A stretch of 64,000 nucleotides of DNA from Oscillospiraceae bacterium. Its GTDB lineage: Bacteria > Bacillota > Clostridia > Oscillospirales > Oscillospiraceae. Every line of letters starts with the position of its first letter. Within the stretch, counting starts at the first letter, position 1. The DNA lies in contig JAHHRW010000001.1 of assembly GCA_020025575.1 (NCBI GenBank), positions 124,001-188,000 on the forward strand, given 5' to 3'. Made by a program: the position numbers and the translations under genes. Under the pieces are notes generated by a model, which did not search any database, was not told where the DNA came from, and saw only the letters and a program-made list of their open reading frames with translations. Below, piece by piece: positions 33,391 through 41,049 of the stretch.

Positions 33391-34458
33391 GTGATAGTAT
33401 TGGAATATAAATGTCCCTGTTGTGGTGCAGGGCTTGCTTTCGGTGAAAAAGAGCAGAAGTTAAAATGTGAATCCTGCGGCAACACCTTTGATGTTGATGC
33501 TGTAAAAGCGTTCAACGAACCAGAATCAGAAAACGTCGGATTTTGCTGGGAGCAACAGGAGATAAAGGAATTATCCGAAGATGAAAGTCAGGCACTGAGA
33601 CAAATCGTTTGTCCTTCCTGCGGTGGCGAAATCATTGCGGATGAACAGACTGCGGCTACATTTTGTCCCTATTGTGATAGTCCGGCAGTAATTTCCGGCC
33701 GGGTATCTGGTGTACTGCGTCCTGATGGGGTAATTCCCTTCCAGGTGACCAAGGACGATGCCAAGTCCGCATTTCTTGCGCTATGTAAAAAGAAAAAACT
33801 CCTGCCCAAGGGGTTCCATAGTCAGCAGCGTTTGGAGAAAATAACGGGAATCTACGTTCCGTATTGGCTGTATGACTGTGATTGCGAGGCATACGGAAAA
33901 TTTGACGGTACTCGAGTCAAAGTATGGCGCAGAGGTGATTATCGTTATACCAGAACCGACCACTATCTGCTAATGAGAAATGGCAGCATGGGCTTTGACG
34001 GGGTTCCTATGGATGCTTCAGCCAAGATGGACGATGAGATCATGGAGTCCATTGAACCATTCGATTACTCCAAGATTGTGGACTTCGATTCTGCTTATCT
34101 ATCCGGATTTATGGCTGATAAATATGATGTCCAAGCTGAATCCGGACATGAACGGATTGAGGAGCGGGTTCGCAAATCTGCTGAGGATTTGCTGCGTGAA
34201 ACCTGCAGCGGGTATAATAAGGTAACGACAAAGCAATTTCAGGTATCAACCGATCATGCCAGAAGTCGGTATGTATTGCTGCCTGTTTGGATGCTGTATT
34301 CTAGATACAAGGACAAAACCTACATTTTTGCCATGAATGGGCAGAGCGGTAAACTAACAGGAACATTCCCAATCTGTCCCAAACAAGTTGCCGGATGGTT
34401 CGCTGGTATTACCGCTGCGGTAACATTGGTGGCAACTGTGGTGCAAATGCTACTGTGA
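33391..34458 (+). CDS. Double zinc-ribbon (TFIIB-type) membrane-anchored protein
   Basis: A 355-residue protein with two Cys4 zinc ribbons near the N-terminus (CPCC then CESC at about 8-31; CPSC then CPYC at about 73-96). A beta-rich middle (IPFQVTKDDAKSAFLALCKK, GIYVPYWLYDCDCEAYG) and a single C-terminal membrane helix follow. Often annotated as TFIIB-type zinc-ribbon protein; no transcription role is shown and the membrane helix argues against it. The GTG at 33391 is set by AGGGAG 8 bases upstream. It is 14 bases from a TPM-domain gene, and the two probably act together at the membrane. Confidence 0.75.
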   Translation: MIVLEYKCPCCGAGLAFGEKEQKLKCESCGNTFDVDAVKAFNEPESENVGFCWEQQEIKELSEDESQALRQIVCPSCGGEIIADEQTAATFCPYCDSPAVISGRVSGVLRPDGVIPFQVTKDDAKSAFLALCKKKKLLPKGFHSQQRLEKITGIYVPYWLYDCDCEAYGKFDGTRVKVWRRGDYRYTRTDHYLLMRNGSMGFDGVPMDASAKMDDEIMESIEPFDYSKIVDFDSAYLSGFMADKYDVQAESGHERIEERVRKSAEDLLRETCSGYNKVTTKQFQVSTDHARSRYVLLPVWMLYSRYKDKTYIFAMNGQSGKLTGTFPICPKQVAGWFAGITAAVTLVATVVQMLL

Positions 34459-34472
34459 GGGGGGGCGGAAAA

Positions 34473-35201
34473 ATGAAACGATTGAACGCAGTCTTGTTAT
34501 TGGTGGCTGTATTGTTCAGCCTGAGTATCTGTGCCAGTGCAAATGATCGTCTTGTGGTAGACGATGCAAATTTACTATCATCTGATGAGGCCGCAGGCTT
34601 ACAGGCTCGATGTGAGAAATTATCTGAAGATTACAATCTGGATTTTGTGATTGTCACATGCGACAGTTTGGACGGTAAAACAGCAACCGCATATGCAGAT
34701 GACTACTTCGATTATAACGGTTATGGTCAAGGCTCTGATCACAGCGGTGTCCTACTCCTAGTGAGCATGGAACAAAGGGACTGGGCAGTCAGTACAACCG
34801 GCAGCAAAACGGAACCGCTGAGCAAAAAAACCATAGATTCCCTCATGAATTCCGTTTTACCCAAACTATCCTCTGGTGCATATGCAAAGGCCTTTGATAC
34901 ATATTTGGACAATTTGGAACATGAGTTGGATGACTCGCCTAACCTGTTCATCTCTTTGATTATCGGTCTGGTTGTTGCGGGTATCGTTGTCGGAATCATG
35001 GCCTACAACATGAATACTGCACGGCCTCAGAGCAATGCAAATCGCTATCTGGATGGGAAAATGCAGCTGCATCAGAATCAGGATTTCTTCCTGTACAGTC
35101 ATACAAGCAGAACAAAGATTGAACGGAAGCGTAGTTCTTCCTCTTCTACCCATCGAAGCAGCAGTGGCCGCAGACATGGCGGAAGCAGCGGAAAATTCTA
35201 G
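34473..35201 (+). CDS. TPM-domain membrane protein (YgcG-like)
   Basis: A 242-residue protein. A signal peptide (RLNAVLLLVAVLFSLSICASA) precedes a TPM_phosphatase domain (DRLVVDDANLLSSDEAAGLQ, then NYNLDFVIVTC-type strands and HSGVLLLVSMEQRDWAVSTTG). One membrane helix at about residues 160-180 (FISLIIGLVVAGIVVGIMAY) leads to a Ser/Arg/Gly-rich C-terminal tail (SSSSSTHRSSSGRRHGGSSG). The domain family is linked to membrane-protein quality control in some lineages. The ATG at 34473 follows a G-rich ribosome site. Translation may be coupled with the zinc-ribbon gene upstream. Confidence 0.82.
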   Translation: MKRLNAVLLLVAVLFSLSICASANDRLVVDDANLLSSDEAAGLQARCEKLSEDYNLDFVIVTCDSLDGKTATAYADDYFDYNGYGQGSDHSGVLLLVSMEQRDWAVSTTGSKTEPLSKKTIDSLMNSVLPKLSSGAYAKAFDTYLDNLEHELDDSPNLFISLIIGLVVAGIVVGIMAYNMNTARPQSNANRYLDGKMQLHQNQDFFLYSHTSRTKIERKRSSSSSTHRSSSGRRHGGSSGKF

Positions 35202-35211
35202 AAACAGACAC

Positions 35212-35246
35212 AAAAGGAGGCGACTGCGATGCAGTCGCCTCCTTTT
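35212..35246. terminator. Bidirectional terminator between the TPM gene and ispA
   Basis: A perfect 16-bp stem AAAAGGAGGCGACTGC with a 3-base loop, A run on the left and T run on the right, between convergent genes. Confidence 0.92.
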
Positions 35247-35247
35247 A

Positions 35248-36126
35248 TTAGGATTCTCGATCCGTCAAACTTTTCGAAAGTTCAATCATGAAGTCATTAT
35301 TCTCAAAACAAGACAGGGCATCAATTGCTATTTTCGTATGCATTTGTACCAGCTCTTCACAGCGCTCCAGCCCATACAGACGGACGAAGGTATTTTTAGA
35401 CGCATCTGTGCCCACAGATTTGCCCAATTTCTCTGCTGAACCGATCACATCCAGCATGTCATCCCGAATCTGGAACGCAAGTCCCAGATTGTCTGCAAAG
35501 GTCACCGCAGCATCCATCTGCTGAGCAGAACCACCGCCAGCAATGACACCCATCAAACAAGCGGCCCGAATCAGGGCACCGGTCTTACGGATTTGAATAT
35601 CCAGTATCTCCTGCTCGGTGCAGGCTCGCTCTTCGCTCATAATATCAAGCACCTGTCCACCCACCATGCCTGTGCAGCCGGAACACTCTGCCAAGACCTG
35701 GATTGCACGGATTCTGGCATCACTGTTCAGATCTGCTTTGGCAACATATTCGAATGCCGCTGTCAGCAGTGCGTCGCCTGCTAAGATTGCAATTGCCTCA
35801 CCATAGACCCGATGATTGGTGGGATTTCCCCGCCGAAAATCGTCATTGTCCATGCTGGGTAAATCATCGTGAATCAGGCTGTACGTGTGAATCATCTCGA
35901 TTGCCGCTGCCAATGGCATGGCAGATTCGGCATCTCCACCGCACATTTTGCAAAAATCCAAGACCATAATTGGACGCAACCGCTTGCCGCCGGCAAGCAG
36001 ACTGTAACGCATTGATTCGAACAGTTTCTTTTGGGGTTCTGTATGATTTTGAAAACAGTCTTCATCCAAATAAGCCTCTACTGCATGCAGATACTTCTGC
36101 ATACGCTGCTCGTTACTCTGCGTCAT
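35248..36126 (-). CDS. ispA: Farnesyl diphosphate synthase (polyprenyl synthetase)
   Basis: A 292-residue trans-prenyltransferase. The first aspartate-rich motif is DDLPSMDNDDFRRG, the second DDMLD, and GGKRLRP binds isopentenyl diphosphate. It builds farnesyl diphosphate for undecaprenyl lipid and other isoprenoids. It overlaps the 3' end of xseB by 14 bases with GAAGGAG inside xseB, the conserved xseA-xseB-ispA order. Product chain length is assumed from this context. Confidence 0.93.
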   Translation of the reverse strand: MTQSNEQRMQKYLHAVEAYLDEDCFQNHTEPQKKLFESMRYSLLAGGKRLRPIMVLDFCKMCGGDAESAMPLAAAIEMIHTYSLIHDDLPSMDNDDFRRGNPTNHRVYGEAIAILAGDALLTAAFEYVAKADLNSDARIRAIQVLAECSGCTGMVGGQVLDIMSEERACTEQEILDIQIRKTGALIRAACLMGVIAGGGSAQQMDAAVTFADNLGLAFQIRDDMLDVIGSAEKLGKSVGTDASKNTFVRLYGLERCEELVQMHTKIAIDALSCFENNDFMIELSKSLTDRES

Positions 36127-36349
36127 CGATAAAATCTCCTTCTACAGGGGTTCCATCAGCACCTGCATGGACTTTTTTTACCTGAAGTTCTGCATCGTCT
36201 AAAAGCTTTTGACAGGACCGAACCAACTGCGTGCCTTCTTGAAAGAGGTTCAAGGACTCTTCTAAGGCAATGTCACCTCGTTCCAAAGCCCGTACGATCT
36301 GCTCCAGCCTACTTAGAGAGGTTTCAAAGCTTTGATTTTTTTCATTCAT
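36113..36349 (-). CDS. xseB: Exodeoxyribonuclease VII small subunit
   Basis: A 78-residue helical protein with SFETSLSRLEQIVRALERGD and LEESLNLFQEGTQLVRSCQK, matching XseB. It binds several-fold to XseA to form exonuclease VII, which degrades single-stranded DNA. It overlaps xseA by 8 bases and ispA by 14. The C-terminal VHAGADGTPVEGDFIDDAE is an acidic extension. Confidence 0.93.
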   Translation of the reverse strand: MNEKNQSFETSLSRLEQIVRALERGDIALEESLNLFQEGTQLVRSCQKLLDDAELQVKKVHAGADGTPVEGDFIDDAE

Positions 36350-37553
36350 GATCCATCTTCCCTTCTACAACATTTGCATGGATGGAACCGTCGCTGACAC
36401 GAACGGTAATTTGATCACCGGTGGATACCTCTGTGGCAGATCGAATAACACTGCCGGATCGTGTTGTTGCGACAGCATATCCCCGGGTGAGCACCTTTAA
36501 CGGACTCATCGCATCGAGTTTAGCGGTTTGTGCCACAAAACGCTGGCGATATCTGGAAACGGTCTGGTTTTGTGCACCAATCAAACGGGTTTCCAGTAAT
36601 TTCAGCACTTTTCTGCGCTGTTCAAAGGAGGCAAGCGGTGATTGCAGCACCGGACGATTGGATAAGTTCAGCAGACGTTCTCCCGCCCTGTTCAGCTTTC
36701 GCTGTATTGCCAGCGCCATTGCCTGTTCCAATGAATCCAGTTGCTGACGCAGCGCATTCTGATCTGGTACCGCTAGTTCTGCTGCATTGGATGGTGTTGC
36801 AGCTCGCAAATCTGCTACAAAATCAGAAATCGTTACATCCGGTTCATGACCAACCGCAGAAATCACAGGGATATTGGATGCAAAAATTGCTCTGGCAACC
36901 TGTTCATCATTAAACGCCCAAAGATCCTCAATCGAACCGCCGCCCCTGCCGACAATCAGTAAATCAGCCAATTTAAAGTGATTGGCATACCGGATTGCAG
37001 CTGCAATTTCCCCGGGTGCCTCCACACCCTGCACTCGGACAGGGAGAAGGCGAACTTGCGTCAATGGATACCGTTTGCGAAGGATTCGAAGAATATCGTG
37101 GACTGCAGCACCGGCCTCGCTGGTAATGATGCCGATGGTTGCAGGATATTTGGGAAGAGGCTTTTTATGCTCTGGGTTAAACAACCCCTGAGCGGACAGC
37201 TTGCTTTTTAACTGCTCAAACGCAGCGTACAAATCACCAATGCCATCCATAGCCATAGCGGTGCAGTAAAGCTGATAAATTCCATCACGAACATAGACCG
37301 TGACAGAACCCATCGCAATGACCTTCATGCCGTTCTCAGGGCGAAAACGCAGGCGACTGGCATTGGATTTAAACATGACGCAGCGCATAGCGCCAGTCTC
37401 GTCCTTCAGGGTGAAATAGTGATGGCCGGATGGATACACTTTATAGTTGCTGATTTCCCCGCGAACTGCAATATTCGATAATCTCGAATCGGAATCCAAT
37501 TTCGATTTGATATACTCGCTGATCTGTCCCACAGACAGAACTTGCTTTTCCAT
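36342..37553 (-). CDS. xseA: Exodeoxyribonuclease VII large subunit
   Basis: A 403-residue XseA. The N-terminal OB-fold (LSNIAVRGEISNYKVYPSGH, YFTLKDETGAMRCVMFK) binds single-stranded DNA. The catalytic region contains GIITSEAGAAVHDILRIL, GRGGGSIEDLWAFN and the HEPDVTISDFVADLRAATPS motif. The ATG at 37553 is chosen because the longer frame extends into the upstream gene without a ribosome site. It begins 1 base after the tsaD-like gene's stop. Confidence 0.94.
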   Translation of the reverse strand: MEKQVLSVGQISEYIKSKLDSDSRLSNIAVRGEISNYKVYPSGHHYFTLKDETGAMRCVMFKSNASRLRFRPENGMKVIAMGSVTVYVRDGIYQLYCTAMAMDGIGDLYAAFEQLKSKLSAQGLFNPEHKKPLPKYPATIGIITSEAGAAVHDILRILRKRYPLTQVRLLPVRVQGVEAPGEIAAAIRYANHFKLADLLIVGRGGGSIEDLWAFNDEQVARAIFASNIPVISAVGHEPDVTISDFVADLRAATPSNAAELAVPDQNALRQQLDSLEQAMALAIQRKLNRAGERLLNLSNRPVLQSPLASFEQRRKVLKLLETRLIGAQNQTVSRYRQRFVAQTAKLDAMSPLKVLTRGYAVATTRSGSVIRSATEVSTGDQITVRVSDGSIHANVVEGKMDHE

Positions 37554-37554
37554 G

Positions 37555-38478
37555 TTATTCCTCCAGAAGACGGTGTGCAAGAATTGCCACACCCATGGCA
37601 TTATCCGTAGAATACTGCGGCTGAGCAAAGACCGGTTTCAACGGTGCTAGCACACTTCGCAGCATGGAATTAGAGGCAACTCCACCTGAAAAAACCACTT
37701 CTAACCCCGGATACGCTTTCTGTGCATTCTTTGTAGCGGACAAAACAGCATGGGCTACACAACGCAATGCATAGGCTGCTGTTTCAGCCGGATCGCCGTT
37801 TTTCTCGTGGTACTGTTCTACTTTATTCTGTACGCCAGACAAAGAGAACTCCAGTCCCGGGCATTTGACCTTAAAGACACTCTTATCCTGCGCCCCCTGA
37901 CTTAATGCATCAATGTGCTTTCCGGATGGGAACGGTAAATCCAAAAGCTGTCCAGTGCGGTCAATCAACTGACCGGCAGAAATATCTGTTGTCCCACCAA
38001 TTTTAGTGGCTTTTACATTTCTGCCATCTGGTTCTACCAATAAAAGCTCCGTGGTTCCGCCGGATAAGTGCCACGCAAGGTGAGCTACATCCATTAAATC
38101 CATACGACCTGCGCTCCAAAGAGCTGCTGCAACATGCCCCTGCTGGTGGCTCACCTCAAACAGCGGGATGTGCAGTGCTTGGCTGAGCAGGGTGGCTTGA
38201 CATATGCCTGCAAGAAAACAAGGCATATAACTCCCCTCTACAGCTCTGGGGCGAGTGCTGACCGCAACAGCAGCGATGGTGTCTGTTGCTACATTGGAAA
38301 ATAGCCTGCCAGACAGCTCCGGCAGGCTCCTAATGTGGGCGAACAGTGCATCGCTTTGGCGAAGACCCAACTGTCCATGTTTTACTGGCAGCAGCTGGGA
38401 GCAATTTTGACCATCTACGCCGTTGTAGCAGGCAATAGAGGTGGTATAATTACTGGTGTCAAAGCCGATCGTATTCAT
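37555..38478 (-). CDS. TsaD/Kae1-like paralogue (ASKHA family)
   Basis: A 307-residue Kae1/TsaD-family protein, shorter than the roughly 340-residue housekeeping TsaD. N-terminal GFDTSNYTTSIA is the ATP-binding phosphate loop, HQQGH is the metal-binding His-x-x-x-His, HLSGGTTELLLV and FSGGVASNSMLR complete the ASKHA fold. The canonical TsaD makes the t6A tRNA modification with TsaB; here those partners are absent and the gene sits between nusB and xseA. It is likely the clostridial paralogue of unknown role. The start at 38478 gives the correct N-terminus. Confidence 0.8.
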   Translation of the reverse strand: MNTIGFDTSNYTTSIACYNGVDGQNCSQLLPVKHGQLGLRQSDALFAHIRSLPELSGRLFSNVATDTIAAVAVSTRPRAVEGSYMPCFLAGICQATLLSQALHIPLFEVSHQQGHVAAALWSAGRMDLMDVAHLAWHLSGGTTELLLVEPDGRNVKATKIGGTTDISAGQLIDRTGQLLDLPFPSGKHIDALSQGAQDKSVFKVKCPGLEFSLSGVQNKVEQYHEKNGDPAETAAYALRCVAHAVLSATKNAQKAYPGLEVVFSGGVASNSMLRSVLAPLKPVFAQPQYSTDNAMGVAILAHRLLEE

Positions 38479-38479
38479 A

Positions 38480-39025
38480 TTATTCTTCCTCGGCCACAGG
38501 CTCAGAATCGGATACTTCGGATTCCTCAGTTGTCTCAGTTTCCTCTGTGGGCTCAAAATCTCGAGCAGTCTCAACCTGAGCAGGTTCATTCTTGCTGCGG
38601 ACAAAACTTCCGAGGATACCGTTGACAAAAGAACCGGCATCAGAATCATATTTTTTTGCAAGACGCACAGCCTCAGATACAGCGACACCATCCGGGACAT
38701 CCTCTACAAACAGGATTTCATAGATAGCCAACTGCATAATGGCTCTGGTCAGTCTGGAAATACGCTTGACATCCCAGCCGATGGCGTACTTGCCGATGGT
38801 TTCGTTCAGCATATCCAAATTTTCTGCAACGCCGGAAACGACCTGGTCCAGATAGCGAATCTGGCGGTTGGTGGGGCGCTCGGTATAAACTTCGTTTTCC
38901 AAAGCCAAATTCTCATAGTACTCCTGCGCAAGTCGAGTGGTAATCACTTGATCGGGAGTATCGCCGGTAAATTCCCGGCCATAAATCAGATGTACAGCCA
39001 GTTCTCTGGCATTTCCTCTAGTCAT
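38480..39025 (-). CDS. nusB: Transcription antitermination factor NusB
   Basis: A 181-residue NusB. The N-terminal RGNARELAVHLIYGREF resembles the RNA-binding start of the family, and DVPDGVAVSEAVRLAKKYDS with FVNGILGSFVR is its conserved C-terminal signature. NusB with NusE nucleates rRNA antitermination. An acidic tail of about 30 residues (EPTEETETTEESEVSDSEPV) extends past the fold and is unusual. ATG 39025 is preferred over 39061. It begins 10 bases after the Asp23 gene. Confidence 0.88.
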   Translation of the reverse strand: MTRGNARELAVHLIYGREFTGDTPDQVITTRLAQEYYENLALENEVYTERPTNRQIRYLDQVVSGVAENLDMLNETIGKYAIGWDVKRISRLTRAIMQLAIYEILFVEDVPDGVAVSEAVRLAKKYDSDAGSFVNGILGSFVRSKNEPAQVETARDFEPTEETETTEESEVSDSEPVAEEE

Positions 39026-39035
39026 AATACCTGCC

Positions 39036-39374
39036 TTACTGGCGAACAATGCCATATACATTTACATGTACATTGGACACCTTAACACCTGTCATGGATT
39101 CCAGCGCATTGGTAACAGATTCCTGCACAGCGTTTGCTGCGGTAACAACACTCTGGTTGTAGGCAACGTTGATATAGCATTCTACCTCAACTTGCTCATC
39201 ATCATCGATGGTCACTTTAATTCCCTTACCCCAGTTGATACCGGGCTTACCGGACAGAGTAACATTTTCAACCTCGGCAACTGCTTGGCAGATAATAGAA
39301 ACAAGAACTTCTTCAGAAATCATCACACTGCCATTTTCCTGGATCTGTGTGACGTACTGCTTATATTCAGCCAT
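39036..39374 (-). CDS. Asp23/Gls24 family envelope stress protein
   Basis: A 112-residue Asp23/Gls24 protein with ISEEVLVSIICQAVAEVENV, INVAYNQSVVTAANAVQESV and VSNVHVNVYGIV, typical of the YqhY branch encoded before nusB in Firmicutes. YqhY affects malonyl-CoA/acetyl-CoA carboxylase regulation in Bacillus; other members are envelope stress proteins. AGGAGGT precedes the ATG. It heads the asp23-nusB-tsaD-like-xseA-xseB-ispA operon from a promoter just upstream. Confidence 0.9.
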   Translation of the reverse strand: MAEYKQYVTQIQENGSVMISEEVLVSIICQAVAEVENVTLSGKPGINWGKGIKVTIDDDEQVEVECYINVAYNQSVVTAANAVQESVTNALESMTGVKVSNVHVNVYGIVRQ

Positions 39375-39431
39375 AGTAACATACCTCCTATTTCGACGGG
39401 CGCATCAGGGCGACGTGCCCCACTTTGCTCT

Positions 39432-39459
39432 ATTGTACCACAATTGTGAAAAATTACAA
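39432..39459 (-). promoter_or_regulatory. Promoter of the asp23-nusB operon
   Basis: On the minus strand, TTGTAA (39454-39459) and TACAAT (39432-39437) are 16 bases apart with extended TGG before the -10. Confidence 0.6.
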
Positions 39460-39475
39460 CTATTTTCTGCACAAA

Positions 39476-39501
39476 AATGGCGCTGCTGCTGCAGCGCCAT
39501 T
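39476..39501 (-). terminator. Terminator of the spoIIIA operon
   Basis: AATGGCGCTGC pairs perfectly with GCAGCGCCATT around TGCT, 3 bases beyond the spoIIIAH stop, and is followed by TTTGTG on the minus strand. Confidence 0.85.
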
Positions 39502-39504
39502 GGC

Positions 39505-40065
39505 TTATTGTACTTCTACAATACGGATGTTATCCATTTCATATGCAGACTGCGATAGAATCACGTCCGTAATGACTGCTACGTCTGTTTGTTTCAGACC
39601 TTCTTCCGGGGCAGCAACTGCAACGCTGATGCCGTCCTCGCTCATATAAGCAACGCAATCGGCATATCCCTTTGCAATAACCAAACTTTCAATCTGTGCT
39701 TCGCTCAGAGCGACCTGAACAATCTGGTCAAGCTCCTGAGCGGATGTAGAACTTGCAGAAGTGTCATATGCCATTGCTTCCTGCAGCAGAGAAACTGCGC
39801 TGTCTCGGGCTTCCTGACGGGATAGGCGGACAGCTGCAAAATAATCTGTTGCGGTGGTATCGACACTCACATCCTCACCTGCTGCCAGATTCTCAGCATC
39901 ATTGCTCATGACCAGCATGCTTTCATCCATGATTTTTGACGAATCCAGTTTATCCGTAAGGGACACAGGCTGGTTATCCTCTGTGTAGAGCCAGTTTAAG
40001 TAGATTCCTGCGCAAACCGTCACTAAAACGGCTGCTGCAACTACATTTTTCTTCCAAGTTTTCAT
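39505..40065 (-). CDS. spoIIIAH: Stage III sporulation protein AH
   Basis: A 186-residue protein with one N-terminal membrane helix (NVVAAAVLVTVCAGIYLNWLY) and an extracytoplasmic YscJ/FliF-like ring-building domain (YFAAVRLSRQEARDSAVSLL, ELDQIVQVALSEAQIESLVI). SpoIIIAH binds forespore SpoIIQ across the intermembrane space to form the feeding-tube channel. It is the last gene of the operon, with the terminator right after it. Confidence 0.93.
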   Translation of the reverse strand: MKTWKKNVVAAAVLVTVCAGIYLNWLYTEDNQPVSLTDKLDSSKIMDESMLVMSNDAENLAAGEDVSVDTTATDYFAAVRLSRQEARDSAVSLLQEAMAYDTSASSTSAQELDQIVQVALSEAQIESLVIAKGYADCVAYMSEDGISVAVAAPEEGLKQTDVAVITDVILSQSAYEMDNIRIVEVQ

Positions 40066-40081
40066 AAAATGATTCCTCCAT

Positions 40082-40588
40082 TCATTTCATTTTTACAACG
40101 GAAATTTGATCTGCTCGAAGGTTTGTGACACATTGAACTGCTTCGACGATGGCCAGACGAACTTGTGCCGAGCCTGCACCCTGGCACGCGATGATGGCTC
40201 CACGGTAAACTGGTGCATCAACTCTGCGTACAAGGCCATGTTCCTGACGGGATGCATCCTCAATGATAACGGTATCGGAAGTTTGTCTGGTATTTTCGGA
40301 TTGTGTGTCAGATGAAACATTTGTCTGAAAGCTGGTTTCACTGCCGGTATGTTCCGTTAGAAGTACCTCTACCCTGCCTGCCCCGTCAATATGGCTGAGG
40401 ATCTTCGCCAATTGAGACTCCAAAGGTGCTTCGATAATGGGTTCTGTCGGTGCTGCATCAACCGGAGCAGTTGGCTTTGATTGTGATGGAATCATCATAA
40501 GCCCCAACCCAAGCAAGACAATTAGCAGGACGTATCGATATTTATCCCAGATTTTCTTGCAGTTTTTTCTGAAATTTAATTCTTCCAT
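40082..40588 (-). CDS. spoIIIAG: Stage III sporulation protein AG
   Basis: A 168-residue protein: a basic N-terminus, one membrane helix (YVLLIVLLGLGLMMIPS) and a C-terminal domain with HIDGAGRVEVLLTEHTGSE and YRGAIIACQGAGSAQVRLAI, typical of SpoIIIAG. It forms the large ring in the mother-cell membrane of the SpoIIIA-SpoIIQ complex. It overlaps the end of spoIIIAF by 13 bases. Confidence 0.92.
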   Translation of the reverse strand: MEELNFRKNCKKIWDKYRYVLLIVLLGLGLMMIPSQSKPTAPVDAAPTEPIIEAPLESQLAKILSHIDGAGRVEVLLTEHTGSETSFQTNVSSDTQSENTRQTSDTVIIEDASRQEHGLVRRVDAPVYRGAIIACQGAGSAQVRLAIVEAVQCVTNLRADQISVVKMK

Positions 40589-41049
40589 CGCTGTGCGCTC
40601 CTCTCGATGAGCAGTTCCTGTGTCAAAAAGCCGGAAATCATTTCTTTTTCATATGGGGTGACGGAGCCGGTGATTGTCGCAAAAGTCGGTTGAAGGCTTT
40701 CTGAATCAACCTCGATATCAACATTCACAGATACGCCCAGCGTCTCGGCTTTGTCCAAGATATATGCTTCTGTTTGCTCAGATATGATTGAAATCATTGT
40801 ATCCTTTGCTTGTGTAATTCCAGACTGGGATGCAGCCTGTGCCATGGCTGTATAATCCTGCAGCGGATTGTCTAAATTGGAAAAATCAACGCTACGCAAG
40901 GGGGAAATTGCAATCAATGCAACAAACATCCCGCAAAGCATTTTTCGGATTCGTCCACCGGAGCCGGAACTGCCTCCAATAGACAGGACAAGACTGACCA
41001 GGATACCGCCACAAACAAGGGTCATCAAATATCGTGCAATTGCATTCAG
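40576..41049 (-). CDS. spoIIIAF: Stage III sporulation protein AF (probable CTG start)
   Basis: SpoIIIAF has two N-terminal membrane helices and a small soluble domain (TLGVSVNVDIEVDSESLQ, then PYEKEMISGFLTQEL). The conventional starts (TTG 41028, ATG 41025) lack a ribosome site and cut the first helix. CTG at 41049 has AGGGGG 8 bases upstream and restores LNAIARYLMTLVCGGILVSL as the first helix, so CTG is the likely start (157 residues). It follows the spoIIIAE stop directly and in the same frame. Confidence 0.78.
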   Translation of the reverse strand: MNAIARYLMTLVCGGILVSLVLSIGGSSGSGGRIRKMLCGMFVALIAISPLRSVDFSNLDNPLQDYTAMAQAASQSGITQAKDTMISIISEQTEAYILDKAETLGVSVNVDIEVDSESLQPTFATITGSVTPYEKEMISGFLTQELLIERSAQRWKN

